A stretch of DNA of 64,000 nt, taken from NCBI RefSeq assembly GCF_000160695.1, contig NZ_GG694007.1, forward strand, positions 154,613 through 218,612, given 5' to 3'. Below the pieces are notes generated by a model, which was not told the origin of the DNA, did no database searches, and saw only the letters and a program-made list of their open reading frames with translations. The translations under genes and the position numbers were made by a program. The stretch's first letter is position 1. Each line of letters opens with the position of its first letter. The DNA is from Centipeda flueggei ATCC 43531. GTDB taxonomy: Bacteria; Bacillota; Negativicutes; Selenomonadales; Selenomonadaceae. Of the stretch, positions 8,848 to 16,200 are shown piece by piece.

Positions 8848-8962
8848 CTGAACCCCTCCAATCATAGAGTTGCATAAGTATCTATATGTTTAGGATTAGA
8901 ATTCGACAGAATAGCCAGAATCTCCTTCATGTTTTTTACCGATGAGTCATTCTTTCTGACGA

Positions 8963-8991
8963 TTTACAAATGGCGTGATTTATCTTACAAT
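8963..8991 (+). promoter_or_regulatory. Sigma-A promoter for azlCD
   Basis: TTTACA and TACAAT separated by 17 bases, 35 bases before the azlC start. Confidence 0.6.
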
Positions 8992-9025
8992 AAGAGAATC
9001 AAATGACAGTCATGAGCAAGGTGAT

Positions 9026-9766
9026 ATGATGGAGCAGGGCATCGGCGCGTCACGGCGCGCGGTTTTTCTCGCGGGGGTGCATGACGGTGTGCCGATTGCA
9101 CTCGGCTATTTCGTCGTGGCGTTTACGCTCGGGATTCTCGCCAAGACGGCGGGGCTGACGCCGTGGCAGGGCTTTCTCACGAGTTTTGTCAATCTCGCGT
9201 CGGCGGGCGAGTACGCAGGCTTTACGGTGATTGCGGCGCAGGCGCCCTATCTTGAGATCGCGGTGCTGACCCTCGTCGCGAATGCGCGCTACTTCCTCAT
9301 GTCGGCGGCGCTCACGCAGCGGTTTGCACCCGAGACGCCCCTCCTCCACCGCCTCGCTGTGAGTTTCGGCGTGTCCGACGAGATCTTCGGCATCACGGTG
9401 GCGCGCGGCGGCATGGTCAATCCCTACTATAACTATGGCGCAATGGCGATTGCCGTCCCCGCCTGGGCGATCGGCACGTCGGCGGGCATCCTCGCAGGCG
9501 GTATTCTGCCGGCGGCGGCACTCTCCGCGCTCTCGGTCGCGCTCTATGGGATGTTCGTCTGGGTGATCCTCCCGCCCGCAAAGAGGAGCCGTCCCATCGC
9601 GGGGATGGTCGGTGTGAGCTTCGCGCTCTCGCTTGCGGCGACGTATGCCCCCATCACGTGTGAGCTCTCGGGCGGCACGCGCACGATCATCCTGACGCTG
9701 CTCATCGCGGGCGTCGGCGCGTGGCTGTTCCCCATCACGGAGCAGAAGGAGGATGCCGATGCGTGA
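9026..9766 (+). CDS. azlC: AzlC-family branched-chain amino acid exporter, large subunit
   Basis: A 246-residue membrane protein with the AzlC pattern: GASRRAVFLAGVHDGVPIALGYFVVAFTLGILAK at the N-terminus and several further hydrophobic helices (FTVIAAQAPYLEIAVLTLVANAR, LRSA-like loops). With AzlD it exports branched-chain amino acids and analogues. The upstream GTG start lacks a ribosome site; ATG at 9026 or 9029 follows AAGGTG. It overlaps azlD by 8 bases, a standard coupled pair. Confidence 0.9.
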   Translation: MMEQGIGASRRAVFLAGVHDGVPIALGYFVVAFTLGILAKTAGLTPWQGFLTSFVNLASAGEYAGFTVIAAQAPYLEIAVLTLVANARYFLMSAALTQRFAPETPLLHRLAVSFGVSDEIFGITVARGGMVNPYYNYGAMAIAVPAWAIGTSAGILAGGILPAAALSALSVALYGMFVWVILPPAKRSRPIAGMVGVSFALSLAATYAPITCELSGGTRTIILTLLIAGVGAWLFPITEQKEDADA

Positions 9767-10070
9767 CGTATGGATCTACATCGCGGTCATGAGCATCGTG
9801 ACCCTCGCCATCCGCCTCATCCCGCCGCTCGTCCTGCGCAGTGAGATCAAGAGCCGTTTCGTCCGCTCGTTCCTGTTCTACGTCCCCTACGTGACGCTCG
9901 CCGTCATGACCTTCCCCGCCATCGTGCTCGCGACGCGCACCCCTCTGGCGGGCGGTGCGGCGTTCGTCTTTGCCCTCTTTCTCGCGTGGAACGGCGCGAG
10001 TCTCTTTCGCTGTGCGGCGGGGGCGAGCATCATGGTCTTTGTGGTCGAGGGGCTTGTGATCGGATTTTAG
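9759..10070 (+). CDS. azlD: AzlD-family exporter small subunit
   Basis: A 103-residue protein with three to four membrane helices and the AzlD signature TLAIRLIPPLVLRSEIKSR. The ATG at 9759 is 6 bases after AAGGAGG; the nearer ATG at 9753 touches the ribosome site. It overlaps the end of azlC and works with it as the small permease subunit. The TAG stop is followed at once by GGAAGCCCTGATACATTC, a degenerate repeat end. Confidence 0.9.
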   Translation: MRDVWIYIAVMSIVTLAIRLIPPLVLRSEIKSRFVRSFLFYVPYVTLAVMTFPAIVLATRTPLAGGAAFVFALFLAWNGASLFRCAAGASIMVFVVEGLVIGF

Positions 10071-10176
10071 GGAAGCCCTGATACATTCGACACGGCCATC
10101 TTAGAGACATTGGAGCCCTTCAATAAAAGAGATTTTATAAAATTTCATTTATTTTAAGAAATCGCTGATAAACTGA
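10071..10176. repeat. Degenerate copy of the dispersed element
   Basis: Begins GGAAGCCCTGATACATTC immediately after the azlD stop and contains TTAAGAAATCGCTGATAAAC near its end. Both words match family termini with changes. The interior is AT-rich and unlike other copies. Confidence 0.45.
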
Positions 10177-10213
10177 TGAACGAGAAGCTGTATCAGGAGA
10201 AAGGAGGCGAGGG

Positions 10214-11404
10214 ATGTCCATCGAGTTTGACTGCTGGTCCGGCATCATCATCGGCGGGGTACGCTACATCATCGTGGAAAAGATCTGCTACCGCGAGCAG
10301 AATGGGAGCGACACATGGACGGAGTACGGGCTCACCCTGGAGGAGGACAAGGACAGCGAGGCGCGCATGTGGCTGAGCATCAGCGCGGACGGCGCGGAGT
10401 GCACGCTCTCCACCCCCGTCGCGCGTGTCGTGCCGGCGAAGTCCTACCGTCTGATCGATGCGGGGATCGAGGTCGTCACGAGCGCACTCGGCGACACAGA
10501 GGCCTCGTACGGCGATTGTGCGGCCTACGAGCAGTACGAGATTGACGACAATCAATACTTCTTCCTTGAGGACTGGGACGGGTCAAAATACGGGTCGCGC
10601 GGGGTGAGAATCGATGCACATCTGATTCAATCCTTTGACCCCGGCCCCCAAAAGCGCCATGGGTTCCTGACCAAGAAACAGAAGGCCATCCTAAGCAAGC
10701 TGTTCTCCAGCAGTGCCGTATGGGGGGTGACCATATTTCTCGTCGTCATCATGCTGGATGTTGACCTGGACATCAACTCCATCCACGACATACGCCGCAC
10801 GTTCGGTTTCCCGTATGCACTTCATGAGCGCCTCTCGGATGCGCCATACTACACGGAGGAGCCGGCGGAGGGGGATGCTCAGGTCTACCGTGCCAGTATC
10901 GACAAGAACGCCGCTGCCCTCGATCTCATCGAGGGGCTGGGCGGGTACGTGGATGAGATCGCCGAGAGTGACACGGATGCGCCGCAGCAGCTGATTTTCC
11001 TCCGCGCGGAGAAAGAGAACCTGCAGATCTCCGATGATGGCGAGGGGAAGGCGCGCATTGTCGTCTCACACGCGCCGCTTCCCGCAGATCGCGTGGCGTC
11101 GGTGACCGCCCGCACGCTCGGCCACTATGCCGAGACGGTGCGCGGGTGGAGTGAGACCGGCCGCCGCGGTGTTGTCGAGCCCGGCCCGAATGAGGCCCCC
11201 CTGCCGCTCCCACGATCCATCTATGCACCGCCGCCGAAAACGCCGCCTGCCGCCCCCGCCGCCCCTGCGTCCACAGCTGCGCCCTCTGATGCGGCAGCGG
11301 CACAGGACAAGTCATCTATCATGACACGAGCCGAATGGGTTGAGAAAATGCAGGCGGCGTCCGATGGGAGAGCGGTAAAGCCATCCCTGCATCTCGCACA
11401 TTAG
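10214..11404 (+). CDS. DUF4178 protein with membrane anchor and Pro/Ala-rich tail
   Basis: 396 residues. Residues 1-145 form a DUF4178 beta-rich domain (CWSGIIIGGVRYIIVEKICYREQNG, WTEYGLTLEEDK, MWLSISADG, YFFLEDWDGSKYGSRG). One membrane segment follows (AVWGVTIFLVVIML, about 175-190), then an extracytoplasmic acidic domain and a low-complexity P/A tail. The ribosome site AAAGGAGG is ideal. It heads a four-gene run with DUF350, a small membrane protein and a GSP-synthase-like ligase; DUF4178 and DUF350 proteins are repeatedly found with such ligases, and E. coli yjfKLMC is a comparable set. Function unknown. Confidence 0.75.
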   Translation: MSIEFDCWSGIIIGGVRYIIVEKICYREQNGSDTWTEYGLTLEEDKDSEARMWLSISADGAECTLSTPVARVVPAKSYRLIDAGIEVVTSALGDTEASYGDCAAYEQYEIDDNQYFFLEDWDGSKYGSRGVRIDAHLIQSFDPGPQKRHGFLTKKQKAILSKLFSSSAVWGVTIFLVVIMLDVDLDINSIHDIRRTFGFPYALHERLSDAPYYTEEPAEGDAQVYRASIDKNAAALDLIEGLGGYVDEIAESDTDAPQQLIFLRAEKENLQISDDGEGKARIVVSHAPLPADRVASVTARTLGHYAETVRGWSETGRRGVVEPGPNEAPLPLPRSIYAPPPKTPPAAPAAPASTAAPSDAAAAQDKSSIMTRAEWVEKMQAASDGRAVKPSLHLAH

Positions 11405-11420
11405 GGAATCGCTGATAATA
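11403..11420. repeat. Solo end of the dispersed element
   Basis: AGGGAATCGCTGATAATA overlaps the TAG of the preceding gene. Only one terminus is recognisable. Confidence 0.35.
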
Positions 11421-11449
11421 TGCAGTCCACTGACGATAGGAGAAACGCT

Positions 11450-11881
11450 ATGATTGATCTGTCCACCCTCTTGCTCACCGCGTTCTATGCGCTCTTTGGC
11501 ATCCTGCTGATGATCGTCTCCAATACGATCATGGATTTCTTCGTCCCCGGCGATTTCGCCGCTGAGATCAAGCGCGGCAACTGTGCCGTCGCATGGCTCT
11601 CCGCCGGCTCCTTCATCGGCATCGGGCAGATCCTGCGCGCCGTGATCCTCTCCCCCGCCTACGATGCTGTCCCGCCCGACTTCCTGCAGGGCGTCTTGCT
11701 CAGCATCGTCTACGCGGCGGTCGGCATCGTGTTCTTCGTTCTCGGCTTCTTCATCATCAAGATGTGGCATCGAAAGTACGCACTCGCCGAGCAGATCATG
11801 CGCGGCAACATGGCAGCGGGCATCTTCCTCTTTGGCGTATTCGTCGGGCTCTCCCTCGTCATCAGCGGAGCAGTGCACTAA
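11450..11881 (+). CDS. DUF350 (YjfL-like) inner-membrane protein
   Basis: 143 residues with four predicted helices: LLLTAFYALFGILLMIVSNTI, NCAVAWLSAGSFIGIGQILRAVIL, LLSIVYAAVGIVFFVLGFFII and MAAGIFLFGVFVGLSLVISG. The N-C-A-V-A-W-L-S-A-G segment is typical of DUF350. The start follows TAGGAGAAACGCT. It lies between the DUF4178 gene and a small anchored protein, the same order of partners seen around E. coli yjfL. Role unknown; the family is assumed to act at the membrane with the ligase encoded two genes downstream. Confidence 0.85.
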   Translation: MIDLSTLLLTAFYALFGILLMIVSNTIMDFFVPGDFAAEIKRGNCAVAWLSAGSFIGIGQILRAVILSPAYDAVPPDFLQGVLLSIVYAAVGIVFFVLGFFIIKMWHRKYALAEQIMRGNMAAGIFLFGVFVGLSLVISGAVH

Positions 11882-11892
11882 GGAGCGGACGC

Positions 11893-12480
11893 ATGGAAAA
11901 TATGGGACGCAAGGCTGCCATCCTCGCCGCTGCCGTCGCGGCCGTCGGTGCTCTTGGGGCAGGCTATTACTATCGTAACGACATTATATATAAAATATGT
12001 GACATCGTACATCCCGAATGGAATGAGGGCGAGGCACGGCTCACGGATGATCTCGACCGCCGCTGCAGCCTCCTCAACAACGGCGACGGCACGGAGACCG
12101 TGCTCTACGACAACGATACGGCGGTGACCTTCCGGCGCGACGAGGGCGGTGATCTCGTCTGGCTGTACGGCACGGCGAGCATGATCGCTCCTCTGGCGGC
12201 AAACTATTTCGCCTTTCACGGGTTCTCCTACCCCGGCGGTCACATGGAGCTCGCACAGATGACCTACCGCATCGACGGGGCGCTCACACCGTTGCCCGAG
12301 GCCATCCCCGTACGGTCGGGCCGGCATCATCACACGACGGTCATCAATAGCGGCGGCGGTCGCGGAGGAAACAGCGACAACGACAACTATGAGCGGAACA
12401 AGAGCCGCCGCATCAAGGACATCAGCAAGCAGTCCGGCTTTGGACGGGCAGGCATCCGCTCCTCCTCGGGAGCATCATGA
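11893..12480 (+). CDS. Small membrane-anchored protein in the DUF350 operon
   Basis: 195 residues: one N-terminal membrane helix (AAILAAAVAAVGALGAGYYY), a folded acidic/aromatic domain, and a disordered C-terminus rich in His, Gly, Asn and Ser ending RSSSGAS. The architecture resembles E. coli YjfM-type lipoproteins by position, but I cannot assign a family by sequence. The ribosome site AGGAG is 7 bases from the ATG. It overlaps the ligase gene by 4 bases (ATGA), so the two are translationally coupled. Confidence 0.6.
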   Translation: MENMGRKAAILAAAVAAVGALGAGYYYRNDIIYKICDIVHPEWNEGEARLTDDLDRRCSLLNNGDGTETVLYDNDTAVTFRRDEGGDLVWLYGTASMIAPLAANYFAFHGFSYPGGHMELAQMTYRIDGALTPLPEAIPVRSGRHHHTTVINSGGGRGGNSDNDNYERNKSRRIKDISKQSGFGRAGIRSSSGAS

Positions 12481-13769
12481 TGCATCCAGCCACCTATATT
12501 GATCAGCTCGATCCTTCGATTTTCCCTTTTATTCAATACGCCGACTATCCAGATCGCTATCCTACGCATACAGTGCAGGCGTTCCCGGCATCATTCTATG
12601 AGGAGATGCGCACGGCATCGGCCGGGCTGTTCCGCGTCTTCTGCAAGGCCGCCGAGGTGCTCCAGCGTGCACCGAACGACTTCGCACGCGCGATGGATAT
12701 GCCGCGCGAGATCCTGCCCTATCTGCACACGGTGAACGCCTTTCATCTGCCGACGTGGCTCTCGCGGTTCGACTTCGTACTCGACGAGGCGCAGCAGCTG
12801 CACATGGTGGAGATCAACGCCGATACGCCGTGCTTCGTCATCGAGTCCTTCTACGCGAACGGCGTCGCCGCCGCATACAACGGACGCCGCGATCCGAACG
12901 CGGGGGCGGAGGCGCAGCTGCGCGGCTTCCTCACGGAGGTACACAACCGTCTCTCCTCCCCCCTCGCCGATCTCGGGCGGCGCGCGCTCACGCGGCGGCC
13001 GTTCGTCTTCTCTGCGTTCGACGACTATCCCGAGGATCTCGGGACGACGCTCTACCTCATGCGGCTCATGCAGGAGGGCGTCCCCCACGGCGACATCCGC
13101 TTTCTCTCGTTCTATGATCTCGCGATCGACGCGCACGGCATTCCGCTGGACGACAACGCCTATGCATCAGCACTCTACCGCCTGCATCCAATGGAGATTC
13201 TCGTGGACGAACGCACGGAGGATGATGCACCGCTCGGGACGATGTTCCTCGATCTCTACCGCGCAGGCAGTTTTGCCATGATGAATCCGCCCGAGGCGAT
13301 TCTCCTGCAAAACAAGTCCTTTATGGCACTGGTCTACGCGCTCGCATGCACGGGGCAGCTCTTGACGCCCGAGGAATGTGCGCTGGTGGAGCGTTACCTC
13401 ACGCCGTCCTATTTCGAGGACGATTTCGATGCGCTGCGGGACGGCACCTACATCCGCAAGGAGATTTGGGGACGCGAGGGGAAGAACGTCCGCCTCGTCG
13501 AGAAGCGCGGCGGGCGCGAAGAGATGGTCTACGAGCGGCAGCCCGACAGCCCCGAGGAGATCATCTGCCGCGCGAGCAAGAAGGCAATGTATCAGGACTT
13601 CGTCCGTCAGCCGTGCTTTACGCATACGGTCGACTCTGGCAGCCTCACGGGCTGTCTGACGCTCTCGTGCTTCATGCTCTTCGGCGCCCCGTCCGCCGTG
13701 GGCGCACGGTTCTCCCCCGAGGAGATCGCGGGGACAGAGGCATTCTTCGTACCATTGGTCATCGCATAG
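12477..13769 (+). CDS. Glutathionylspermidine-synthase-like ATP-grasp amidoligase (YjfC-like)
   Basis: 430 residues matching the C-terminal synthetase domain of glutathionylspermidine synthase, without the amidase half. Recognisable elements are HMVEINADTPCFVIESFYANG (Mg/ATP-site region, E-x-N-x-D-T-P), the LQNKSFMALVYAL segment, and YIRKEIWGREGKNVRL, which carries the ATP-binding Lys and Glu. Standalone members (E. coli YjfC/YgiC) are thought to make amide bonds between a peptide and an amine; the substrate is unknown. The start is ATG 12477 or 12480, overlapping the upstream gene. A terminator follows directly. Confidence 0.85.
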   Translation: MMHPATYIDQLDPSIFPFIQYADYPDRYPTHTVQAFPASFYEEMRTASAGLFRVFCKAAEVLQRAPNDFARAMDMPREILPYLHTVNAFHLPTWLSRFDFVLDEAQQLHMVEINADTPCFVIESFYANGVAAAYNGRRDPNAGAEAQLRGFLTEVHNRLSSPLADLGRRALTRRPFVFSAFDDYPEDLGTTLYLMRLMQEGVPHGDIRFLSFYDLAIDAHGIPLDDNAYASALYRLHPMEILVDERTEDDAPLGTMFLDLYRAGSFAMMNPPEAILLQNKSFMALVYALACTGQLLTPEECALVERYLTPSYFEDDFDALRDGTYIRKEIWGREGKNVRLVEKRGGREEMVYERQPDSPEEIICRASKKAMYQDFVRQPCFTHTVDSGSLTGCLTLSCFMLFGAPSAVGARFSPEEIAGTEAFFVPLVIA

Positions 13770-13770
13770 C

Positions 13771-13805
13771 AAAAGGGGAATAGGCAACTCGCCTATTCCC
13801 CTTTT
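13771..13805 (+). terminator. Terminator of the DUF4178-ligase operon
   Basis: AAAAGGGGAATAGG and CCTATTCCCCTTTT form a perfect stem starting two bases after the ligase stop. Confidence 0.85.
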
Positions 13806-13810
13806 CGATC

Positions 13811-13850
13811 AAAAAAGAACCGCCTGTGGTTCGCAGCGGTTCTTTCTTCA
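13811..13850 (-). terminator. Terminator hairpin facing the panF gene
   Basis: GAACCGC and GCGGTTC arms flanked by A-run and T-run; read on the minus strand it ends in TTCTTTTTTG and would close the yhdT-panF transcript. Confidence 0.7.
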
Positions 13851-13937
13851 AGTACAAAGACTTTAGGGAGAGACCGACGTTCCCACGCGTCAGTCACTCT
13901 TTTTCTATCCCTATTATATTCTACCCACAAAGTCCTG

Positions 13938-15389
13938 TCAAGTGCGCTCGCTGTGCCGCCCCACATAGCTCCCCGCGAGGAAGAGGACAAGGGAGGCGGT
14001 GATGCCGACAGAGATCGGATGCAGGCCGAGCGGTTTGATCCCGAGTGCCATTGCCGCGCAGTAGATGACCGTGCCGCCCGCCATCGCGGCGAGTGCGCCC
14101 GTGCGGTTGGCCCAGCGCGTAAAGAGGCCGAAGACGAGCACCCAGAAGAACGCCGTCTCTAGGCCACCGAACGCGAACATATTGATGAGCCAGATGAGCG
14201 ACGGCGGCGACACCGCCAGGAGAAAGACGATCACGCCGAGCACGGCAGTGACCCCCATGGAGAGACGGCGCAGACGCTCCTCGGGAACGTCCCTGCCGTG
14301 CTTCTGTGCGTGGTGGAGGTAGACGTCCTTCACCACGGCGGAGGACGCAACGATGAGTACGCCCGAGATGGTTGAGATGGAGGCGGCGAGCGGCCCGATG
14401 ATCGCAAAGCCGAGCAGCTCCGGCGGCATGACGTGCGCCATGAGCTGCGGGATCACGCTGTCGACGCCACCAAGTGCCTTTGCCTCCACGCCGAGCACGC
14501 CGCGCCCGAGCACGCCGACGAGATTGACGGCGATGTTCATAAAGGCGATGACCACCGTCCCGATGATCATGGCGCGGTGCATATCACGGCTGCTGCGATA
14601 GCTGATGCCGCGCACGACGGACTGCGGCAGGGCGATGGTGAGTGCCCCCACGAGCAGCCACTGCGAGACATAGAGCGAGATGGGCATGCGTCCCTCCGCC
14701 GTTGGGGTCAGCATCGCGGGATGCGCCGTGCGCAGCTGTTCCAGAATCGCTGCGAATCCGCCGCCCGCCGCGAGGACGTAGTAGAACAGCAGGACGATGC
14801 CGAGCATCATCACGATCGCACAGCAGGTGTCGGTGAGCGCAACCGCACGGAACCCGCCGATCGAGGTGTAGATGACAACCACGATGCCGAAGAGCACGAG
14901 CCCCAGCTCATAGGAGTAGCCCGTCACTGCGGCGAAGAGCTGCGCCCCGCCCACGAACTGCGCGACCATCGAGGCAGCGAAAAAGAGCACGATCACGAAC
15001 GCCGCGACTGCCGCGAGCGCATCCGACCGATAGCGGTGACGGATGATGTCCACGATGGTGACGGCGTGAATCCGCCGTGCGAGCCGTGCAACACGCGTCC
15101 CGAAGATCCCGAGCACAAGGAAGATGGTCATGGTCTGGATGACCGCCATGTAGATCCAGCCGAAACCGATCTCATACGCCATGCCGGGACCGCCGACGAA
15201 GGAACTGACCGAGCTGTAGGTCGCGACCATCGTCATCGCGAGCACGAAGCCGCCGAGCGACTGCCCGCCGACGAAGTAGGTTGAGAGGAAGCCGCCCGCC
15301 GCACTCTGCCGCCGCACATAGAAACCGAGCGCGAGCATCCCCGCCATAAAGCCGAGGAGCGGCAGGAGTACCATGAGATTCCCGCTCAT
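13938..15389 (-). CDS. panF: Sodium/pantothenate symporter
   Basis: 483 residues with about 13 membrane segments of the sodium:solute symporter family. The N-terminus has the PanF-like YFVGGQSLGGFVLAMTMVATYSSVSSFVGGPGMAYEIG, and GISYRSSRDMHRAMIIG is typical of PanF. It imports pantothenate, the coenzyme A precursor. It overlaps the stop of yhdT by 4 bases, the same gene pair as in E. coli, which strengthens the call. Confidence 0.9.
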   Translation of the reverse strand: MSGNLMVLLPLLGFMAGMLALGFYVRRQSAAGGFLSTYFVGGQSLGGFVLAMTMVATYSSVSSFVGGPGMAYEIGFGWIYMAVIQTMTIFLVLGIFGTRVARLARRIHAVTIVDIIRHRYRSDALAAVAAFVIVLFFAASMVAQFVGGAQLFAAVTGYSYELGLVLFGIVVVIYTSIGGFRAVALTDTCCAIVMMLGIVLLFYYVLAAGGGFAAILEQLRTAHPAMLTPTAEGRMPISLYVSQWLLVGALTIALPQSVVRGISYRSSRDMHRAMIIGTVVIAFMNIAVNLVGVLGRGVLGVEAKALGGVDSVIPQLMAHVMPPELLGFAIIGPLAASISTISGVLIVASSAVVKDVYLHHAQKHGRDVPEERLRRLSMGVTAVLGVIVFLLAVSPPSLIWLINMFAFGGLETAFFWVLVFGLFTRWANRTGALAAMAGGTVIYCAAMALGIKPLGLHPISVGITASLVLFLAGSYVGRHSERT

Positions 15390-15646
15390 CGCGCCCCCCC
15401 CTCTCCCGCCTCATCGTCGAGGGGAATATCCTCCGCCGTATGTGCGAGACAGACGGCGAGCACCGCGCCCGTGACGAGCACGCCGACCGACGACGCAACC
15501 GCCCAGAGCGGCAGTCCCAGTACCGTCACGGAGACGGCAGACAGCCCGAATCCGAGCATGATCCAGATGAGCGCAAAGAGCACGCCCACCGCCGCAGTAC
15601 GCCTCGCCTCACGGCTGATGGCGTCTGCCCATTTTTCATCCTGCAT
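15386..15646 (-). CDS. yhdT: YhdT family small membrane protein (DUF997)
   Basis: 86 residues with two membrane helices (VGVLFALIWIMLGFGLSAVSVTVLGLPLW, VASSVGVLVTGAVLAVCLAHT). The start is fixed by AAGGAGG eight bases upstream of the ATG; the longer open frame reaches into a repeat. YhdT proteins accompany PanF and are assumed to help it, but no mechanism is known. Confidence 0.85.
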   Translation of the reverse strand: MQDEKWADAISREARRTAAVGVLFALIWIMLGFGLSAVSVTVLGLPLWAVASSVGVLVTGAVLAVCLAHTAEDIPLDDEAGEGGAR

Positions 15647-15664
15647 GATGAACCTCCTTGATAC

Positions 15665-15830
15665 TAAGGAAGCACGGATAAATTCAGCGCGCGTCTCTTG
15701 ACGCATCTTTCTTGCCCGCTCAATCCCTGCAAATCCTCCACATCGCTTTAGCGATGCGTCCGATTGGGGTCTCTCGTCCGAACAAAAATCTACGCCAATC
15801 TGAGGCTCTATTTTATCAGCGATTCCTTAA
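15665..15830. repeat. Dispersed element, full-length copy
   Basis: TAAGGAAGCACGGATAAATTC begins and TTTTATCAGCGATTCCTTAA ends this 166-base copy. A middle hairpin (CATCGC..GCGATG) lies in the 60-base segment missing from the shorter copies. It separates yhdT from a stretch without genes. Confidence 0.85.
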
Positions 15831-15961
15831 AGCCCTTCTGCGCATCGTATGGAGCGGCGCAAACACGCTCCCACGAGATGCCGCAGGCGCGCCGTCAGGC
15901 GGACATATCCTGCCTGCGGCACGAGATTCATCTTAACACATCTCACATCGCATCGCAAATA

Positions 15962-16072
15962 CAGGAAGCACGGATAAATTCAGCGCACGCCTCTTGACGC
16001 ATCTTTCTTGCCCGCATTTCGGCGGAAAATCTACGCCCATCTGACAGACTTCATTGTACCAGCAGCTCCTAA
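15962..16072. repeat. Dispersed element, short copy
   Basis: Begins AGGAAGCACGGATAAATTC and ends in the degenerate TTGTACCAGCAGCTCCTAAA. Same orientation as the copy 130 bases to the left, but without the middle hairpin. Confidence 0.8.
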
Positions 16073-16125
16073 AGTACCGCGGCAATAATTTATTTTATGC
16101 AGATTAGAATAAATGTGAATTTTCC

Positions 16126-16154
16126 TTGATTCTTTGAGAAAAACGCGCTACACT
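16126..16154 (+). promoter_or_regulatory. Sigma-A promoter for the chemoreceptor
   Basis: TTGATT and TACACT with a 17-base spacer, 47 bases before the ATG. Confidence 0.6.
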
Positions 16155-16200
16155 CTTTTTATATGGCAGGATATGCAGGCGATCGGGGAGGAAGAATACC

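Noticed and set aside
14433..15284. Long open frame opposite panF
   Set aside because: Composition dominated by Arg, Asp, His and Glu as expected from the antisense of a membrane-protein gene; no start signal.
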